Positions 52,901 to 61,613 of a DNA stretch of 64,000 nucleotides are shown here, piece after piece (position 1 is the first letter of the stretch; each line of letters begins with the position of its first letter). Origin of the DNA: Flavobacterium undicola. GTDB taxonomy: Bacteria; Bacteroidota; Bacteroidia; Flavobacteriales; Flavobacteriaceae. The stretch is taken from contig NZ_JAAAPM020000001.1 in NCBI RefSeq assembly GCF_009909155.2, positions 1-64,000 on the forward strand, written 5' to 3'. A program made the translations under genes and the position numbers. Below the pieces are notes generated by a model. The model ran no database searches. It worked only from the letters and a program-made list of their open reading frames with translations, and was not told where the DNA came from.

Positions 52901-53486
52901 TTGTAATGACTAAAGTCACCGGTCTAAAAATCCCCATCGGTTGTGAACCTTCTGAAAATCCCCATTCGCCGGAACAACCACCACAAACCCAAGGCAAATC
53001 GGCAATAAAAGCAGGATGAGCCGCTTTGACCACGATTCGGTTATTAGCATCAAATTTTACGGCATCGCTAATGTCTAAGGTAAAAGTCGTTCGACCACCT
53101 TTGTGTTGACCAACTTCTTTTCCGTTAACCCAAACTGTAGCGTAACTGTTTACTCCTTCAAAAAACAGAAAGAGTTTTTTACCTTTTTGTTGTTTGCCAA
53201 TTTTTAAATTTTTCGAATACCAGGCCGTTCCGTGCAAGTTGCCGTGTTTCATTTGGCGAAAGCCTTCATATTGATCCCAATTGTGAGGAACATTTACGGA
53301 TTTCCAATTGGCATCGGCATTTGAATTTTGCACAAAATCTTGCTTTGACTCTGGATGAGAATCCACCATGGTGGTTTTCCAACCTGCATTCAACGAAATC
53401 TCCTTACGAAATGAAGTTGCTCTTTCTTGGGTTTGTGCCCATGAAACAGTAGTTATAAAAAATAGTATGCGTATTAATTTCTTCAT
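49983..53486 (-). CDS. Large GH2 glycosidase with malectin-like and CBM-like domains
   Basis: A 1167-residue secreted enzyme: signal peptide (1-17), GH2 sugar-binding, Ig-like and TIM-barrel domains (about 30-700), a malectin-like domain (about 721-892, YRVNCGGPDF and FAEPWYGT-like FSEPWYGTGG) and a C-terminal CBM6/35-like domain (about 1045-1167). Acid/base Glu436 is in LWGLQNES; a good nucleophile candidate is Glu504 in LNGEYGAWRSH. A beta-galactosidase or beta-glucuronidase specificity is possible. The extra binding domains suggest action on polymeric substrate. Confidence 0.9.
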   Translation of the reverse strand: MKKLIRILFFITTVSWAQTQERATSFRKEISLNAGWKTTMVDSHPESKQDFVQNSNADANWKSVNVPHNWDQYEGFRQMKHGNLHGTAWYSKNLKIGKQQKGKKLFLFFEGVNSYATVWVNGKEVGQHKGGRTTFTLDISDAVKFDANNRIVVKAAHPAFIADLPWVCGGCSGEWGFSEGSQPMGIFRPVTLVITNEVRVAPFGVHVWNDKSTSKEKAVLHTTTEIQNYSQSDRKITVISSLLDKNGKEVASAKNTVLLSKEIKEIQQTLPEIKNPNLWSPESPYLYSLSTTILEKNKVFDKITTPYGIRWVSWPVDRAGDDKRFFINDTPVFINGTCEYEHQLGQSHAFLDTQIKARIEQIKAAGFNSFREAHQPHNLKYQELLDESGILFWSQFSAHIWYDTPEFKANFKTLLREWIKERRNNPSVVLWGLQNESTIPKEFAEECTQIIREMDPTASSQRKVTTCNGGEGTDWNVVQNWSGTYGGNPSNYHVELSEQLLNGEYGAWRSHDLHTEGEFDQKGILSENRFSQLMEIKVREAEAVKDKIAGQFNWLFASHENPGREQNGEGFRTIDQVGPVNYKGLFSIWGEPLDAYYMYRANYASNKTNPMVYIVSHTWPNRWESVGIKNGIDVYSNCDEVELFNDVNNQSLGKLKNLGRGQHFQWNKVNIQYNVLYAVGYVDGEKVAQDYIVLNNLPEAPNLKSLSSKEEIVWSKANYNYIYRVNCGGPDFKDTDGNQWLADVHKTEANTWGSTSWSNNFKNVPAYFASQRATFDLVDGTQNDALFQNFRYGMDKLKYEFPVPDGEYLVDLYFSEPWYGTGGGLDCVDWRVFDVAINDQVVLKDFDIWSEVGFSKAVKKTFTVKSKNGQLVINFPKVSSGEGIISAIAIATKDKSVKAAAASPKNILDVATNTPFEIGSWLQLNSKQYSNSDVTFTQLPASLYAADYIRFSKENTNSGSFVSKEDATVYALVDSNIKTTLPWLSNFKKSEEKAKNSSGVTFAVFEKEVKKGEKVAFENNANSIVVVPTSDMGKNKDDRPSLKLEAETAKITGDGIVKGNFKSNDYVEFTKSTPNSIEFEVNPGVANVYLMRFRYMNMNAEPIKVKLVIEDAYGILLRNDNIEFPTPTEKWKVLNTTSGGYINAGKYKIRIESDNMKGLRLESFEFQ

Positions 53487-53509
53487 TTTACCTTTTAAAT
53501 TTAACTCTG

Positions 53510-53536
53510 TCAGGGTTCAAAACCCTGAAAGGGTTT
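53510..53536. repeat. TCAGGGTT/AACCCTGA palindrome
   Basis: TCAGGGTT (53510-53517), CAA, AACCCTGA (53521-53528), followed by AAGGGTTT which can pair alternatively with AACCCT. It fills the spacer between two glycosidase genes. Confidence 0.75.
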
Positions 53537-53551
53537 AAAATTTTTCTATTC

Positions 53552-56365
53552 TTAGTAAAACAACCAGTCTACCGCGCCTTTTTCGCCTTCGTCGATATAA
53601 CCCACATCACGAGTTGTAATGTTTTGATTGGCATCAATAAATCCTAAAATTAGGACTCTTCCTTTGCCTAAATCCAGTTTATTTTCTCCCGGTTGAAACG
53701 TATACGTATGAATATTGATTCTTGGCAATTCTTTCAAATTCATCGCACTTGCCAAAATCACTTCGGCTTGACCATAGGCATTTCCGGCTGCATCAGTTTC
53801 TAAACTTGGTGGAAACAAAAATCTTTTTTGGTCGGAATTGAAATAACCTACCACCAGTTTTACGGCTTTGGTGTTTTTGAATTTCAGGTGTGTTCCGTTC
53901 TCATTTTGAGAAGTTTCATCAAAAGCAATTCCTTTTAGGTTTTGCAATTCAGGAGCTACTTTTATCAGTTCTGAAATTGGAGTTCCGTACACTTTCGTTC
54001 CATTCTTTACTGTGTAAGTTCCTTTACTTTCTTCCGAAGATTTATTTAAAATTTGGTTGTCAGGAACCGCCTTTTCATTTTTATTGGAAGAAGATTTATT
54101 GTTGGCGGTTTCGCTTAATAAAGTTACTTCTGCTGTTTGCCATGGCTTGCCTTGCTTTGTTGCAACCTTACCATCTTTTGATGTTTTTAATAGTTCCAAA
54201 TTTCTTTTGAAATTAGCCAACTCTCTTTCGTAATGTGGCAATAATTCTGCCCAGGTTTTGTTGTTTCCGTCATCTCCTCCAATTGGAATTCGGCGTTGCG
54301 CAGTTTGCATACTATTGGCATACAAATAATGATCTTTCGTCAGATTGACCAAAGTTTCATAATATTCGATACTTTTTTCTAAATGCGGAAGGGCTTTATC
54401 CAAATCGGCAATATCATTAGAATAGCTGTATCGCAACACTAAAATAGCAGCTTTTACTTTCTCTGAAAAGAAATCGGCGAAAGCTTTATAAGCGTGCACA
54501 TCGTTTTTCAAACGCAGGAATTCTTCCTTGTCTTTAGTTACTTTTACTTCTGCTTTGTCAATCGCTTCAACGGCTAATCTTCCGTGCTCTGTGATTTCCG
54601 AGATTATTTGTGTTGGCAATTCACCTGAATGTGCTTCGTGATTCCACTCTTTTTTAGCATATTCTAAAAGTAATTCCCCAGCAGGTCCACAAGATTCGTG
54701 GAATCCAGGATACACACGCCATTTTGCTGGATTGACCAACTGGCTTTCGAACATTCCTAATAATAAGGTTTGACGGTTCCCCTCTGTGATTCCGAAACGT
54801 CTTAATGTTTTTGGTGCGATTTCGCCTGTTTCTTCGTAGGCTTTTAAGATATTATTTGCTGCTTCGGTATCTGTTCCGTACTTAGCAGCTAAATCTTTAT
54901 CCCAATATTTAACCTCTTCGTTTCTGTCTCTCTTGCTATCCCAGGCATATCTTGCCCAGGCTTTGTACCAAATCCAGTCACGATCCATTTCCAATAATCG
55001 TTCACCTGTTTTGGTTTTATCTGCTGAATATGGCCAGTCCCAATACGATGCCTGCGGATACAAATGCAAAGCATTCGCCCCATGAACACTGTGCATTGCT
55101 TTCACTGTTTTCTGGATAAAATCAGGGGAACCGTAACGGAAAGGTTCCAGGTTTGCCAAAATATGAACGTTTTCGATATGGATTGATTTTAAAGCGCTCA
55201 ACTGTTTGTGCGTCTCGCCCCAAGGTCCGCCTGGCGTATAAGTCGTCAAAGATTCTCCCGTGTATTTACTTTCTGTGTACAGGTTTTTATACAACGGAAG
55301 CGACTTTTCCATTACCAATGGCCCATCGGTGTCGTGAGAACGTAAAATAATTGGTGGTTCATCCGTTCTTCCCAATGCTTTTAATCCGTCCTGAACACCT
55401 GGAATAATGGTTTTGGTAAACCATTCCACATCATCATCAACTGTATTAATAGCTTCGCCAAGACAAACCATCAATCCAACATTTGGATATTTTTCAATAA
55501 AGGCTGCAATTGATTTTCGGGTATAATCGGAAAGCAAAGGTGTAATAGATCTGGAACGATCTTGCGTTTTCATATTATAATGCTCCGCAAATGGTTTGGA
55601 AACTATGATATTATAAAACATCTGAATGACCCAGATTCCTCTTTTGTTGGCTTCTACGGTAAGATATTTATAGATTTCCTCATTCTTTTTGAAATCTTCG
55701 TCGCTTACTTCAACGGCAAACGGATAGTCTTTTAGTTTTACCAACGAAGCAAAAGGATGTCCGTTCCATAAATACAAGGAATTCATTCTATTCTCGACCA
55801 TCATATCCAAATACTTTGTCCAAAGTTTTTTGTCGTAAAACCAAGGGAAAGTTTCAGGCGTGTATGGATATTCGTAAACATCTCTGCCCGGAAGATAAAC
55901 CGGCTTTTGCATTCCGATACAAGCACCTCTCAAGACCATTTCCGGACTGTCATCGATATTGATTTCTGATGGAATTTCTCCTGAAGTTTTAATTCGGTCT
56001 GCCAATTCCAAAGCACCGTACAAAGCGCCTGAAGCATCAGTTCCTTCAATGAAAATGATGTTTTTTTGTGTGCGAATTTGAAAACCTTCTTTCTTTGTTA
56101 ATTTGCTATCATCGATTTTTGCCTTTTTTGTGTTTAGCTTCCAGAAATCAGTTCCTTTTTCGCCAATAACAATTACCTTGTCTTTTGATTTTTTAGGAGC
56201 TTTATCAGCAAAAACAACTTTGAATCCTTTAGCAGTTGCCGTTTCAGATAGTTTTTGGGCACCAAATTGCGCTCGAGGTGCATTGGCATCACGAACAATA
56301 GTTATGTTTTGCGCAGATAAATAAGACGCAAAAAAACATAAAAAAAGTAAACTTAAATATTTCAT
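53552..56365 (-). CDS. Large secreted glycosidase-like protein, family unassigned
   Basis: A 937-residue exported protein: signal peptide (MKYLSLLFLCFFASYLSAQ), an N-terminal domain of the GH67/GH20b type (about 20-150: TDASGALYGALELADRI), then a TIM-barrel-like catalytic region (about 155-600) with LYLWNGHPFASL, GLMVCLGEAINT, ILRSHDTDGP and a C-terminal domain. Conserved acidic residues in LGEAINTVDDD and HDTDG are candidate catalytic ones. I cannot match it to a specific CAZy family; uronic-acid or rhamnose hydrolysis is a guess from its neighbours. ATG 56365 is chosen because it starts the signal peptide; a longer ATG at 56401 lies in a repeat. Confidence 0.8.
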   Translation of the reverse strand: MKYLSLLFLCFFASYLSAQNITIVRDANAPRAQFGAQKLSETATAKGFKVVFADKAPKKSKDKVIVIGEKGTDFWKLNTKKAKIDDSKLTKKEGFQIRTQKNIIFIEGTDASGALYGALELADRIKTSGEIPSEINIDDSPEMVLRGACIGMQKPVYLPGRDVYEYPYTPETFPWFYDKKLWTKYLDMMVENRMNSLYLWNGHPFASLVKLKDYPFAVEVSDEDFKKNEEIYKYLTVEANKRGIWVIQMFYNIIVSKPFAEHYNMKTQDRSRSITPLLSDYTRKSIAAFIEKYPNVGLMVCLGEAINTVDDDVEWFTKTIIPGVQDGLKALGRTDEPPIILRSHDTDGPLVMEKSLPLYKNLYTESKYTGESLTTYTPGGPWGETHKQLSALKSIHIENVHILANLEPFRYGSPDFIQKTVKAMHSVHGANALHLYPQASYWDWPYSADKTKTGERLLEMDRDWIWYKAWARYAWDSKRDRNEEVKYWDKDLAAKYGTDTEAANNILKAYEETGEIAPKTLRRFGITEGNRQTLLLGMFESQLVNPAKWRVYPGFHESCGPAGELLLEYAKKEWNHEAHSGELPTQIISEITEHGRLAVEAIDKAEVKVTKDKEEFLRLKNDVHAYKAFADFFSEKVKAAILVLRYSYSNDIADLDKALPHLEKSIEYYETLVNLTKDHYLYANSMQTAQRRIPIGGDDGNNKTWAELLPHYERELANFKRNLELLKTSKDGKVATKQGKPWQTAEVTLLSETANNKSSSNKNEKAVPDNQILNKSSEESKGTYTVKNGTKVYGTPISELIKVAPELQNLKGIAFDETSQNENGTHLKFKNTKAVKLVVGYFNSDQKRFLFPPSLETDAAGNAYGQAEVILASAMNLKELPRINIHTYTFQPGENKLDLGKGRVLILGFIDANQNITTRDVGYIDEGEKGAVDWLFY

Positions 56366-56386
56366 TGTATTGTAATTTTTTGTTTT

Positions 56387-56483
56387 ACCACAAAGGCGCA
56401 AAGACTCAAAGTTTTTAGAAGTTTTTAGAAGTTAATAAAACCGTTGAACTTAAATTTTCTTTGTGACTTTGTGCCTTCGTGGC
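56387..56483. repeat. ACCACAAAG-family inverted repeat
   Basis: ACCACAAAGGCGCAAAGACT (from 56387) pairs imperfectly with a CTTTGTGACTTTGTGCCTTC arm near 56459-56483. A perfect 10-bp tandem repeat GTTTTTAGAA (56411-56430) lies in the loop. It overlaps the longer ORF upstream of the signal peptide of the preceding gene. Confidence 0.7.
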
Positions 56484-56492
56484 ATTTAATTT

Positions 56493-57389
56493 TTAATTCT
56501 GGAAAATGCGTTTTAAATACGCAACATTTGCGCCGTAATTTGCTTTCACGTTATGTACCTGCGTGGTATCACGGGAACGCTCTACAATAAGCCAGCCTTC
56601 CCAGTTCATCTTATCTAAAGTAGCTTTGATTTTAGGCATATTGATGGCTTTGTCATTTTGCAACCAAAAACCATCGGTGTTTGAAGCATGGATTTGAGCC
56701 AAATATTTTTTACCTAAAATTGCAAGTTCTGCTGAAATGTCTTTTCTGTTTTCAATAGCATTCGAAAAGTTGAATGAACTCTTGATTTGTTTACAACCGA
56801 TTTCCTTTAATAATTTTTTCTCAGCTGTGGCGTCCAGTGTAGTTTCAATAGCAATAACACCACCTATTTTAGCCACTTGCTTTGCTGCCCATTGTAAACG
56901 CTCAATGATTATTGGACGTAATTCCGGATTTTTTCTCAAATCACATTGATTTCCTAATGGCAAATAAGCCACTTTTACGTTCATCGTTTTCATCGCATCA
57001 ATACAATCCTGAACCATTTTTTTCACGGTTTCTCTCTTCGCAAATGATTGTCCATAAAACCCAGACATCGCAATCGAAGAAATCCCAACATTAAATTCTT
57101 TTGACTTATCCTTAAATTTTTTCACCTCAACAGGATCGGCTAATTTACTGTCAAAAGTTTCACGGTTTCCTAAACCACCCATGTCTAATTCTATTCCGTC
57201 TGCTTTCAATTCGCTTGCTAATTCAAATGAACCCAGCTTTTGTCTTTTTAGAATCATCCAATCACAAACGGCAACTTTATATTGCTGTTTCTTGATGGAA
57301 GACTGCGCAATCCCACAACTATTAAAAGTACTGCACAAGACTGCAATAACTACAATAATGGAATTCCTTTTTAAATAAGTTAACTTCAT
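56493..57389 (-). CDS. Exported xylose-isomerase-like TIM-barrel protein
   Basis: A 298-residue lipoprotein (lipobox FNSC within VVIAVLCSTFNSC). The mature part is a sugar phosphate isomerase/epimerase-type TIM barrel (AP_endonuc_2): ELASELKADGIELDMGGLG, YLPLGNQCDL, GGVIAIETTLDATAEK and IHASNTDGFW. Conserved Glu, Asp and His could bind metal. Exported relatives are common in polysaccharide loci; activity is unknown, possibly a dehydrogenase-like or epimerase role on released sugars. Confidence 0.85.
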   Translation of the reverse strand: MKLTYLKRNSIIVVIAVLCSTFNSCGIAQSSIKKQQYKVAVCDWMILKRQKLGSFELASELKADGIELDMGGLGNRETFDSKLADPVEVKKFKDKSKEFNVGISSIAMSGFYGQSFAKRETVKKMVQDCIDAMKTMNVKVAYLPLGNQCDLRKNPELRPIIIERLQWAAKQVAKIGGVIAIETTLDATAEKKLLKEIGCKQIKSSFNFSNAIENRKDISAELAILGKKYLAQIHASNTDGFWLQNDKAINMPKIKATLDKMNWEGWLIVERSRDTTQVHNVKANYGANVAYLKRIFQN

Positions 57390-57476
57390 ATTATGAGTTT
57401 TTACCATTAAGACAGTAAGAAAGTTAAGCGTATTGCTTAATGAAACTTAATATCTTAATGGTTAAATTTTTAATTC

Positions 57477-58622
57477 TTATTCTTCTTCCGCTTTAACCGC
57501 TTTCACTTCCTTACCTTCATCTCCAGGCCAGATTCCGTTTTTGATTGGAAGAGACACTAATTTGCTAGGATCTACTTTTACGTATTTCAATTTCTCTCTT
57601 CTCCAGGTGTAAACAATATGCACCATTCCGTCTTTACTTTGAATCATAGAAGGGTACGAATACTGGCTGATTTTAGAATCTTCTAAAACCAAGGCAGCGT
57701 TCCAATGAATTCCGTCTTTAGAAATGGAAACATTCAAAGGTGTTCTTGGGCCTTTGGCTAAATCTCCGGGAGGTAAAACGTGATTGTAAACCAACAGATG
57801 TTTTCCGTTTTTAAGTGTTACCGCATCGGTTCCTGAATTGTTATTTGGCAAACCAATTAATTCTACATCCAACCAGGTTTTTCCGTTGTCTTTAGAAAAC
57901 GTACTGAAAATAGCTCTGTTTCTGGTTCTTCCAATTGCCTGAATGCTTCCATCTTTATGGAAAAGAATACTTGGCTGAATGGCATTAATTTGTTTTTTTC
58001 CTCTGGATAAAGTATCTCCCATAACCCAGGTTTTTCCAAAATCAGGAGTAGATTCCATACGCAAACGCCATCCATCACCCTCAATACTTGAAGGAAGCAA
58101 TAGTGTTCCATTGCTTAGCAATACTGGTTTGTTTTTGATAGGTCCTAAAAATCCGTCAGGCATTTTTTCAGCTTCTGACCAGGTTTTCCCACCATCAGAA
58201 GACCTTCTTAGCATTCCCCACCATTCAGATGGTTTTGGCCCTATTTTGTAAAACAACATCAAATCGCCATTCGGAATTTGGTACAAAACCGGATTCCATG
58301 TTGGCAATCTTGGGCCTTCTTTCATTACACCATCGGCAACTTTTATTCCTTCAGTCCATTTGTCGCTTCCTTTAGGTTTTCTACTTACATAAATACAAAC
58401 ATCAGGGTTTCTTTCAGCGGTTCCTCCAAACCAAGATGTTACTAAATCGCCATTAGTTGCTTCCACAATCGTTACAGCATGACAGGAAGGATATGGTGCT
58501 TTATCATAAATAAATTCGTCTACTAAGATGCCTTCTTTCCAGGTTTTATGTTTCAAAGCAGAGCTGCAACTTCCTAATGTTATTATTCCAATCAGCATTA
58601 ATGCTATTTTTAATCCTTTCAT
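57477..58622 (-). CDS. BNR/Asp-box beta-propeller lipoprotein (sialidase-like)
   Basis: A 381-residue lipoprotein (lipobox LGSC). The six- or seven-bladed propeller carries Asp boxes SSDGGKTWSE, STPDFGKTWVM and SKDNGKTWLD. Other family blocks are LVTSWFGGTAERNPDV, LPTWNPVLYQIP, LGPIKNKPVLLS and NSGTDAVTL. It is usually annotated as exo-alpha-sialidase, but the neighbours point elsewhere: BNR propellers of GH145/PL27 type act on the Rha-alpha-1,4-GlcA linkage. I infer a rhamnose/uronic-acid role as likely but unproven. Confidence 0.85.
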   Translation of the reverse strand: MKGLKIALMLIGIITLGSCSSALKHKTWKEGILVDEFIYDKAPYPSCHAVTIVEATNGDLVTSWFGGTAERNPDVCIYVSRKPKGSDKWTEGIKVADGVMKEGPRLPTWNPVLYQIPNGDLMLFYKIGPKPSEWWGMLRRSSDGGKTWSEAEKMPDGFLGPIKNKPVLLSNGTLLLPSSIEGDGWRLRMESTPDFGKTWVMGDTLSRGKKQINAIQPSILFHKDGSIQAIGRTRNRAIFSTFSKDNGKTWLDVELIGLPNNNSGTDAVTLKNGKHLLVYNHVLPPGDLAKGPRTPLNVSISKDGIHWNAALVLEDSKISQYSYPSMIQSKDGMVHIVYTWRREKLKYVKVDPSKLVSLPIKNGIWPGDEGKEVKAVKAEEE

Positions 58623-58678
58623 TATGATTTTTATTTATGTTATATATTTATTTAAATTCTTGTTTCTAAATCCTGTTT

Positions 58679-61435
58679 TTAGTTTAATTTCAAGATATAA
58701 TCTCCTGATTCCAGAGTTAAAACTTGTTGGTTTCCTTCTGCTTTAAATGCAATGGAAGCCTTTTCTAATTTTGTTTTATTTACTGTAATGTTTTTAGAAT
58801 CTGTAGTTGGTAAATACACCAAAGCAGTCGTATTCGCCGGAATGCTAATATTCCATTCTAAAGCTTTTTTAACTTTTTTCCAATTGCTTTTTATCAATCC
58901 ATGAACTGATTCGTAAGATGCATTCACATAAGTCAATTTAGTATCAAAAGCGGGTTTCATAATAATTTGCTTGAAACCTGGCGTTTCCGGATTGCTTTTT
59001 ATACCAGCAATATTTTCATAATACCAAACCATTAAATCTCCTAATAACATCACGTGATTTTGCGAATTCATCTTCGGGTCGGCGGTGTTTCCATTCCAAA
59101 GTTCCCAGATGGTAGTTGCTCCATTTGCAGCCATATAACCCCAACTTGGGTAAGTTTTATTAGAAGCCAATTGATAAGCCAAATCGGTTCTTCCAAAAGT
59201 CGATAAAGTACGCATCAAAAACTGTGTTCCAATCACGCCTGTGCTAATATGTCCTTTGTGAGTTACCTCAATTTCACGAACCATATTTTCGAAAACCTGC
59301 TGCTGCAAATTATTTGGAACCAACCCAAAAGCAAGCGGAAGCACATTTGCCGTTACCGTATTATTGGCATAGATATTCTTTTCTTTGTTGAAGAATTTAG
59401 CATTAAAAGCCGTCTTAATTTTCTCCGAAAGGGAATCATAATACTGAATATCTTTTGCGTCAGCGTGAATTAGCTGGGCAAAAGTTTTCATCTTTTGTAA
59501 TAAATAATAATAAAAGGCACTCGAAATTAATTCGCCATCCGTTTTACGGCTTGGGTCTAAAGAATGAATCAACTCCAATGATTCAGGCGGAACGCACCAA
59601 TCGCCATATTTGTCTTTGGCAATTAAATCATTCTCCATGTAGTTTTCCTCCATGTACACCATCCATTTTTTCATCGAAGGATAATGTTTTTCAATCACCG
59701 CCTTATCATCAAACTGATGGTACAACATATCAGCAACCGTAATATAAGTCCCCGGCCAGGTCACGTTGTCTCCATAATAACGCCAGAATGCAGGCGCTAC
59801 ATCAGGAATTCCTCCGTCCTGGGTTTGTGCATTTTTAATATCGTCCAGCCATTTAGCATATAAAGTTTGGTTGTCAAACAAAAAACTTTCTCCATAAGCC
59901 CCCGTAGTTCGGTCGCCCAACCAAGGCTGACGCTCATTTCGCTGTGGACAGTCGATAGGCATCCCTTTGTAATTCCCTCTAATTCCCCAATAGGCATTTT
60001 TAAAAATCTGATTCATTGTCTTATCAGAAGATTCAAAAGTCCCCGTTGTTTTGATATCATCATACACCACCTTGCCTGTGAAATCTGCCAAAGTTGGTGT
60101 CCCGCTTAAACCTGAAATTTCCACAAATCGGAAGCCGTGAAATATAAAACGTGGTTCCCAAATTTCTTGATTTTCGCCTTTCAACGTGTACACATCGGTC
60201 GTCTTAGCATCTCTTAGATTCTCGATGTACATACTGCCATCTACTTTTAAAGATTCGGCAAATTTCATCGTGATTCTACCTCCTGCTTTTCCTTTGACTT
60301 TAATTTGCAGCCAGCCCACCATATTCTGTCCCATGTCCAGAATGTAAGTTCCTTTTGGAGTCGCTTTTATCGAAATTGGTTTTACCTCGCCCATTATTTT
60401 CATATTCGGCGACGTCTGCGCTTCGTAAAAACCGCCCGGCTCCTGAACGTATCTGGCATTTACCCAGTTTTTATCATCAAAATTGGTCGTGTTCCAACCT
60501 TTCATTTCCTTCCGGGCATCGTATTCTTCACCGTCGTATTCGTTGTTGGACAAAATTGGACCGTCAGTAGTTAGTTTCCAGGTGTCGTCCGTTCTGATTA
60601 CTTCACTGGTTCCATCAGTATATTCCACAAACAGTTGCAAAGCCATTTTCGGGAAACCAAATGATTTGATTTTATAGGGTTTGTAATCCTGACGCATCGC
60701 AAAAAAACGTCCGTTTCCTAAAATCGTTCCCAACATATTTTTGCCTTCTTTCAATTGCGAAGTCACATCAAAAACATTGTATTTTACGTTTTTGGTATAA
60801 TCCGTTGGAACGGGTGCCAAAACCTGATCACCAATTTTATTTCCGTTAATGTACAGCTCATACAAGCCCATTCCCATAATGTAAACCTTGGCGCTTTTAA
60901 CTTGTTTTTTTAAATCGATTTCTTTTCGCAAATAACGGGCAGACAATTTTGAATATTGAGAGATACTGTCATCCTTCGATAACTTTTCATACCCAATCCA
61001 ACGTGTCGATTTCCAATCGGCATAAGTTAAAATCCCAAGGCTGAAATGAGCATTTTCTACAGATTTTATTTCTCCTTTATTGGTAAAAACAATTACTTTC
61101 CAAAACGCATTTTGTCGGTCTCCCAACCTTTTTCCGTTGTAAACTATATTGACAGATTCATTGCTTGCTACTTTTCCGCTGTCCCATAAATCGGCTTTGT
61201 TCGCGTTTAGATTTTCTAAAGTCGAAGCCACTAATATTTGATAAGACGTTTGTTTTACATCATTCACATCCGACTTTATTTGCCAACTCAAACGGGGTTT
61301 CACCACATCAATTCCCTCTGGATTGCTTAACATTTCGCATTGCAGATTTGTTACGCTGATTTTATTTTGGGCTTTCGCCGAAATTGAAATCAAGCTTATA
61401 ATGATGAATGTAATATGTAACAAAAACTTTTTCAT
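58679..61435 (-). CDS. GH78 alpha-L-rhamnosidase
   Basis: A 918-residue secreted enzyme with signal peptide (FLLHITFIIISLISISAKA), N-terminal beta domains, an (alpha/alpha)6 catalytic barrel and a C-terminal beta domain. The GH78 signature is CPQRNERQPWLGDRTTGAY, followed by QTQDGGIPDVAPAFWRYYGD. It removes terminal alpha-L-rhamnose, e.g. from rhamnogalacturonan or arabinogalactan side chains. Length and domain order are normal. It is separated from the next gene by a repeat-filled spacer of 178 bases. Confidence 0.95.
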   Translation of the reverse strand: MKKFLLHITFIIISLISISAKAQNKISVTNLQCEMLSNPEGIDVVKPRLSWQIKSDVNDVKQTSYQILVASTLENLNANKADLWDSGKVASNESVNIVYNGKRLGDRQNAFWKVIVFTNKGEIKSVENAHFSLGILTYADWKSTRWIGYEKLSKDDSISQYSKLSARYLRKEIDLKKQVKSAKVYIMGMGLYELYINGNKIGDQVLAPVPTDYTKNVKYNVFDVTSQLKEGKNMLGTILGNGRFFAMRQDYKPYKIKSFGFPKMALQLFVEYTDGTSEVIRTDDTWKLTTDGPILSNNEYDGEEYDARKEMKGWNTTNFDDKNWVNARYVQEPGGFYEAQTSPNMKIMGEVKPISIKATPKGTYILDMGQNMVGWLQIKVKGKAGGRITMKFAESLKVDGSMYIENLRDAKTTDVYTLKGENQEIWEPRFIFHGFRFVEISGLSGTPTLADFTGKVVYDDIKTTGTFESSDKTMNQIFKNAYWGIRGNYKGMPIDCPQRNERQPWLGDRTTGAYGESFLFDNQTLYAKWLDDIKNAQTQDGGIPDVAPAFWRYYGDNVTWPGTYITVADMLYHQFDDKAVIEKHYPSMKKWMVYMEENYMENDLIAKDKYGDWCVPPESLELIHSLDPSRKTDGELISSAFYYYLLQKMKTFAQLIHADAKDIQYYDSLSEKIKTAFNAKFFNKEKNIYANNTVTANVLPLAFGLVPNNLQQQVFENMVREIEVTHKGHISTGVIGTQFLMRTLSTFGRTDLAYQLASNKTYPSWGYMAANGATTIWELWNGNTADPKMNSQNHVMLLGDLMVWYYENIAGIKSNPETPGFKQIIMKPAFDTKLTYVNASYESVHGLIKSNWKKVKKALEWNISIPANTTALVYLPTTDSKNITVNKTKLEKASIAFKAEGNQQVLTLESGDYILKLN

Positions 61436-61457
61436 AGGTTGTTTTTTTTTCTATTTT

Positions 61458-61604
61458 CAACGGATTAAAATCCGTTGCTACAATATATCTCGTTCCTACG
61501 GAACTCTCACATTATTTACTAGAGCCATCGGCTCGGATTATTTTATAAGGCTGGACTTTAGTCCAGTTCATAATGCTAAGCACAAGAAAAAGAGCCGTAA
61601 GCTC
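61458..61604. repeat. Array of five short hairpins
   Basis: Within 150 bases: CAACGGATT/AATCCGTTG (61458-61477), GTTCC/GGAAC (61492-61504), GAGCC/GGCTC (61522-61534), CTGGAC/GTCCAG (61551-61566) and GAGC/GCTC (61592-61604). All are perfect short palindromes with loops of two to five bases. The arrangement fills the spacer between the GH78 gene and the next enzyme. Confidence 0.8.
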
Positions 61605-61613
61605 GGTACATTT

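Noticed and set aside
57477-58622. Calling the BNR protein a true sialidase
   Set aside because: No sialic-acid genes nearby; Asp boxes alone do not show sialidase activity.
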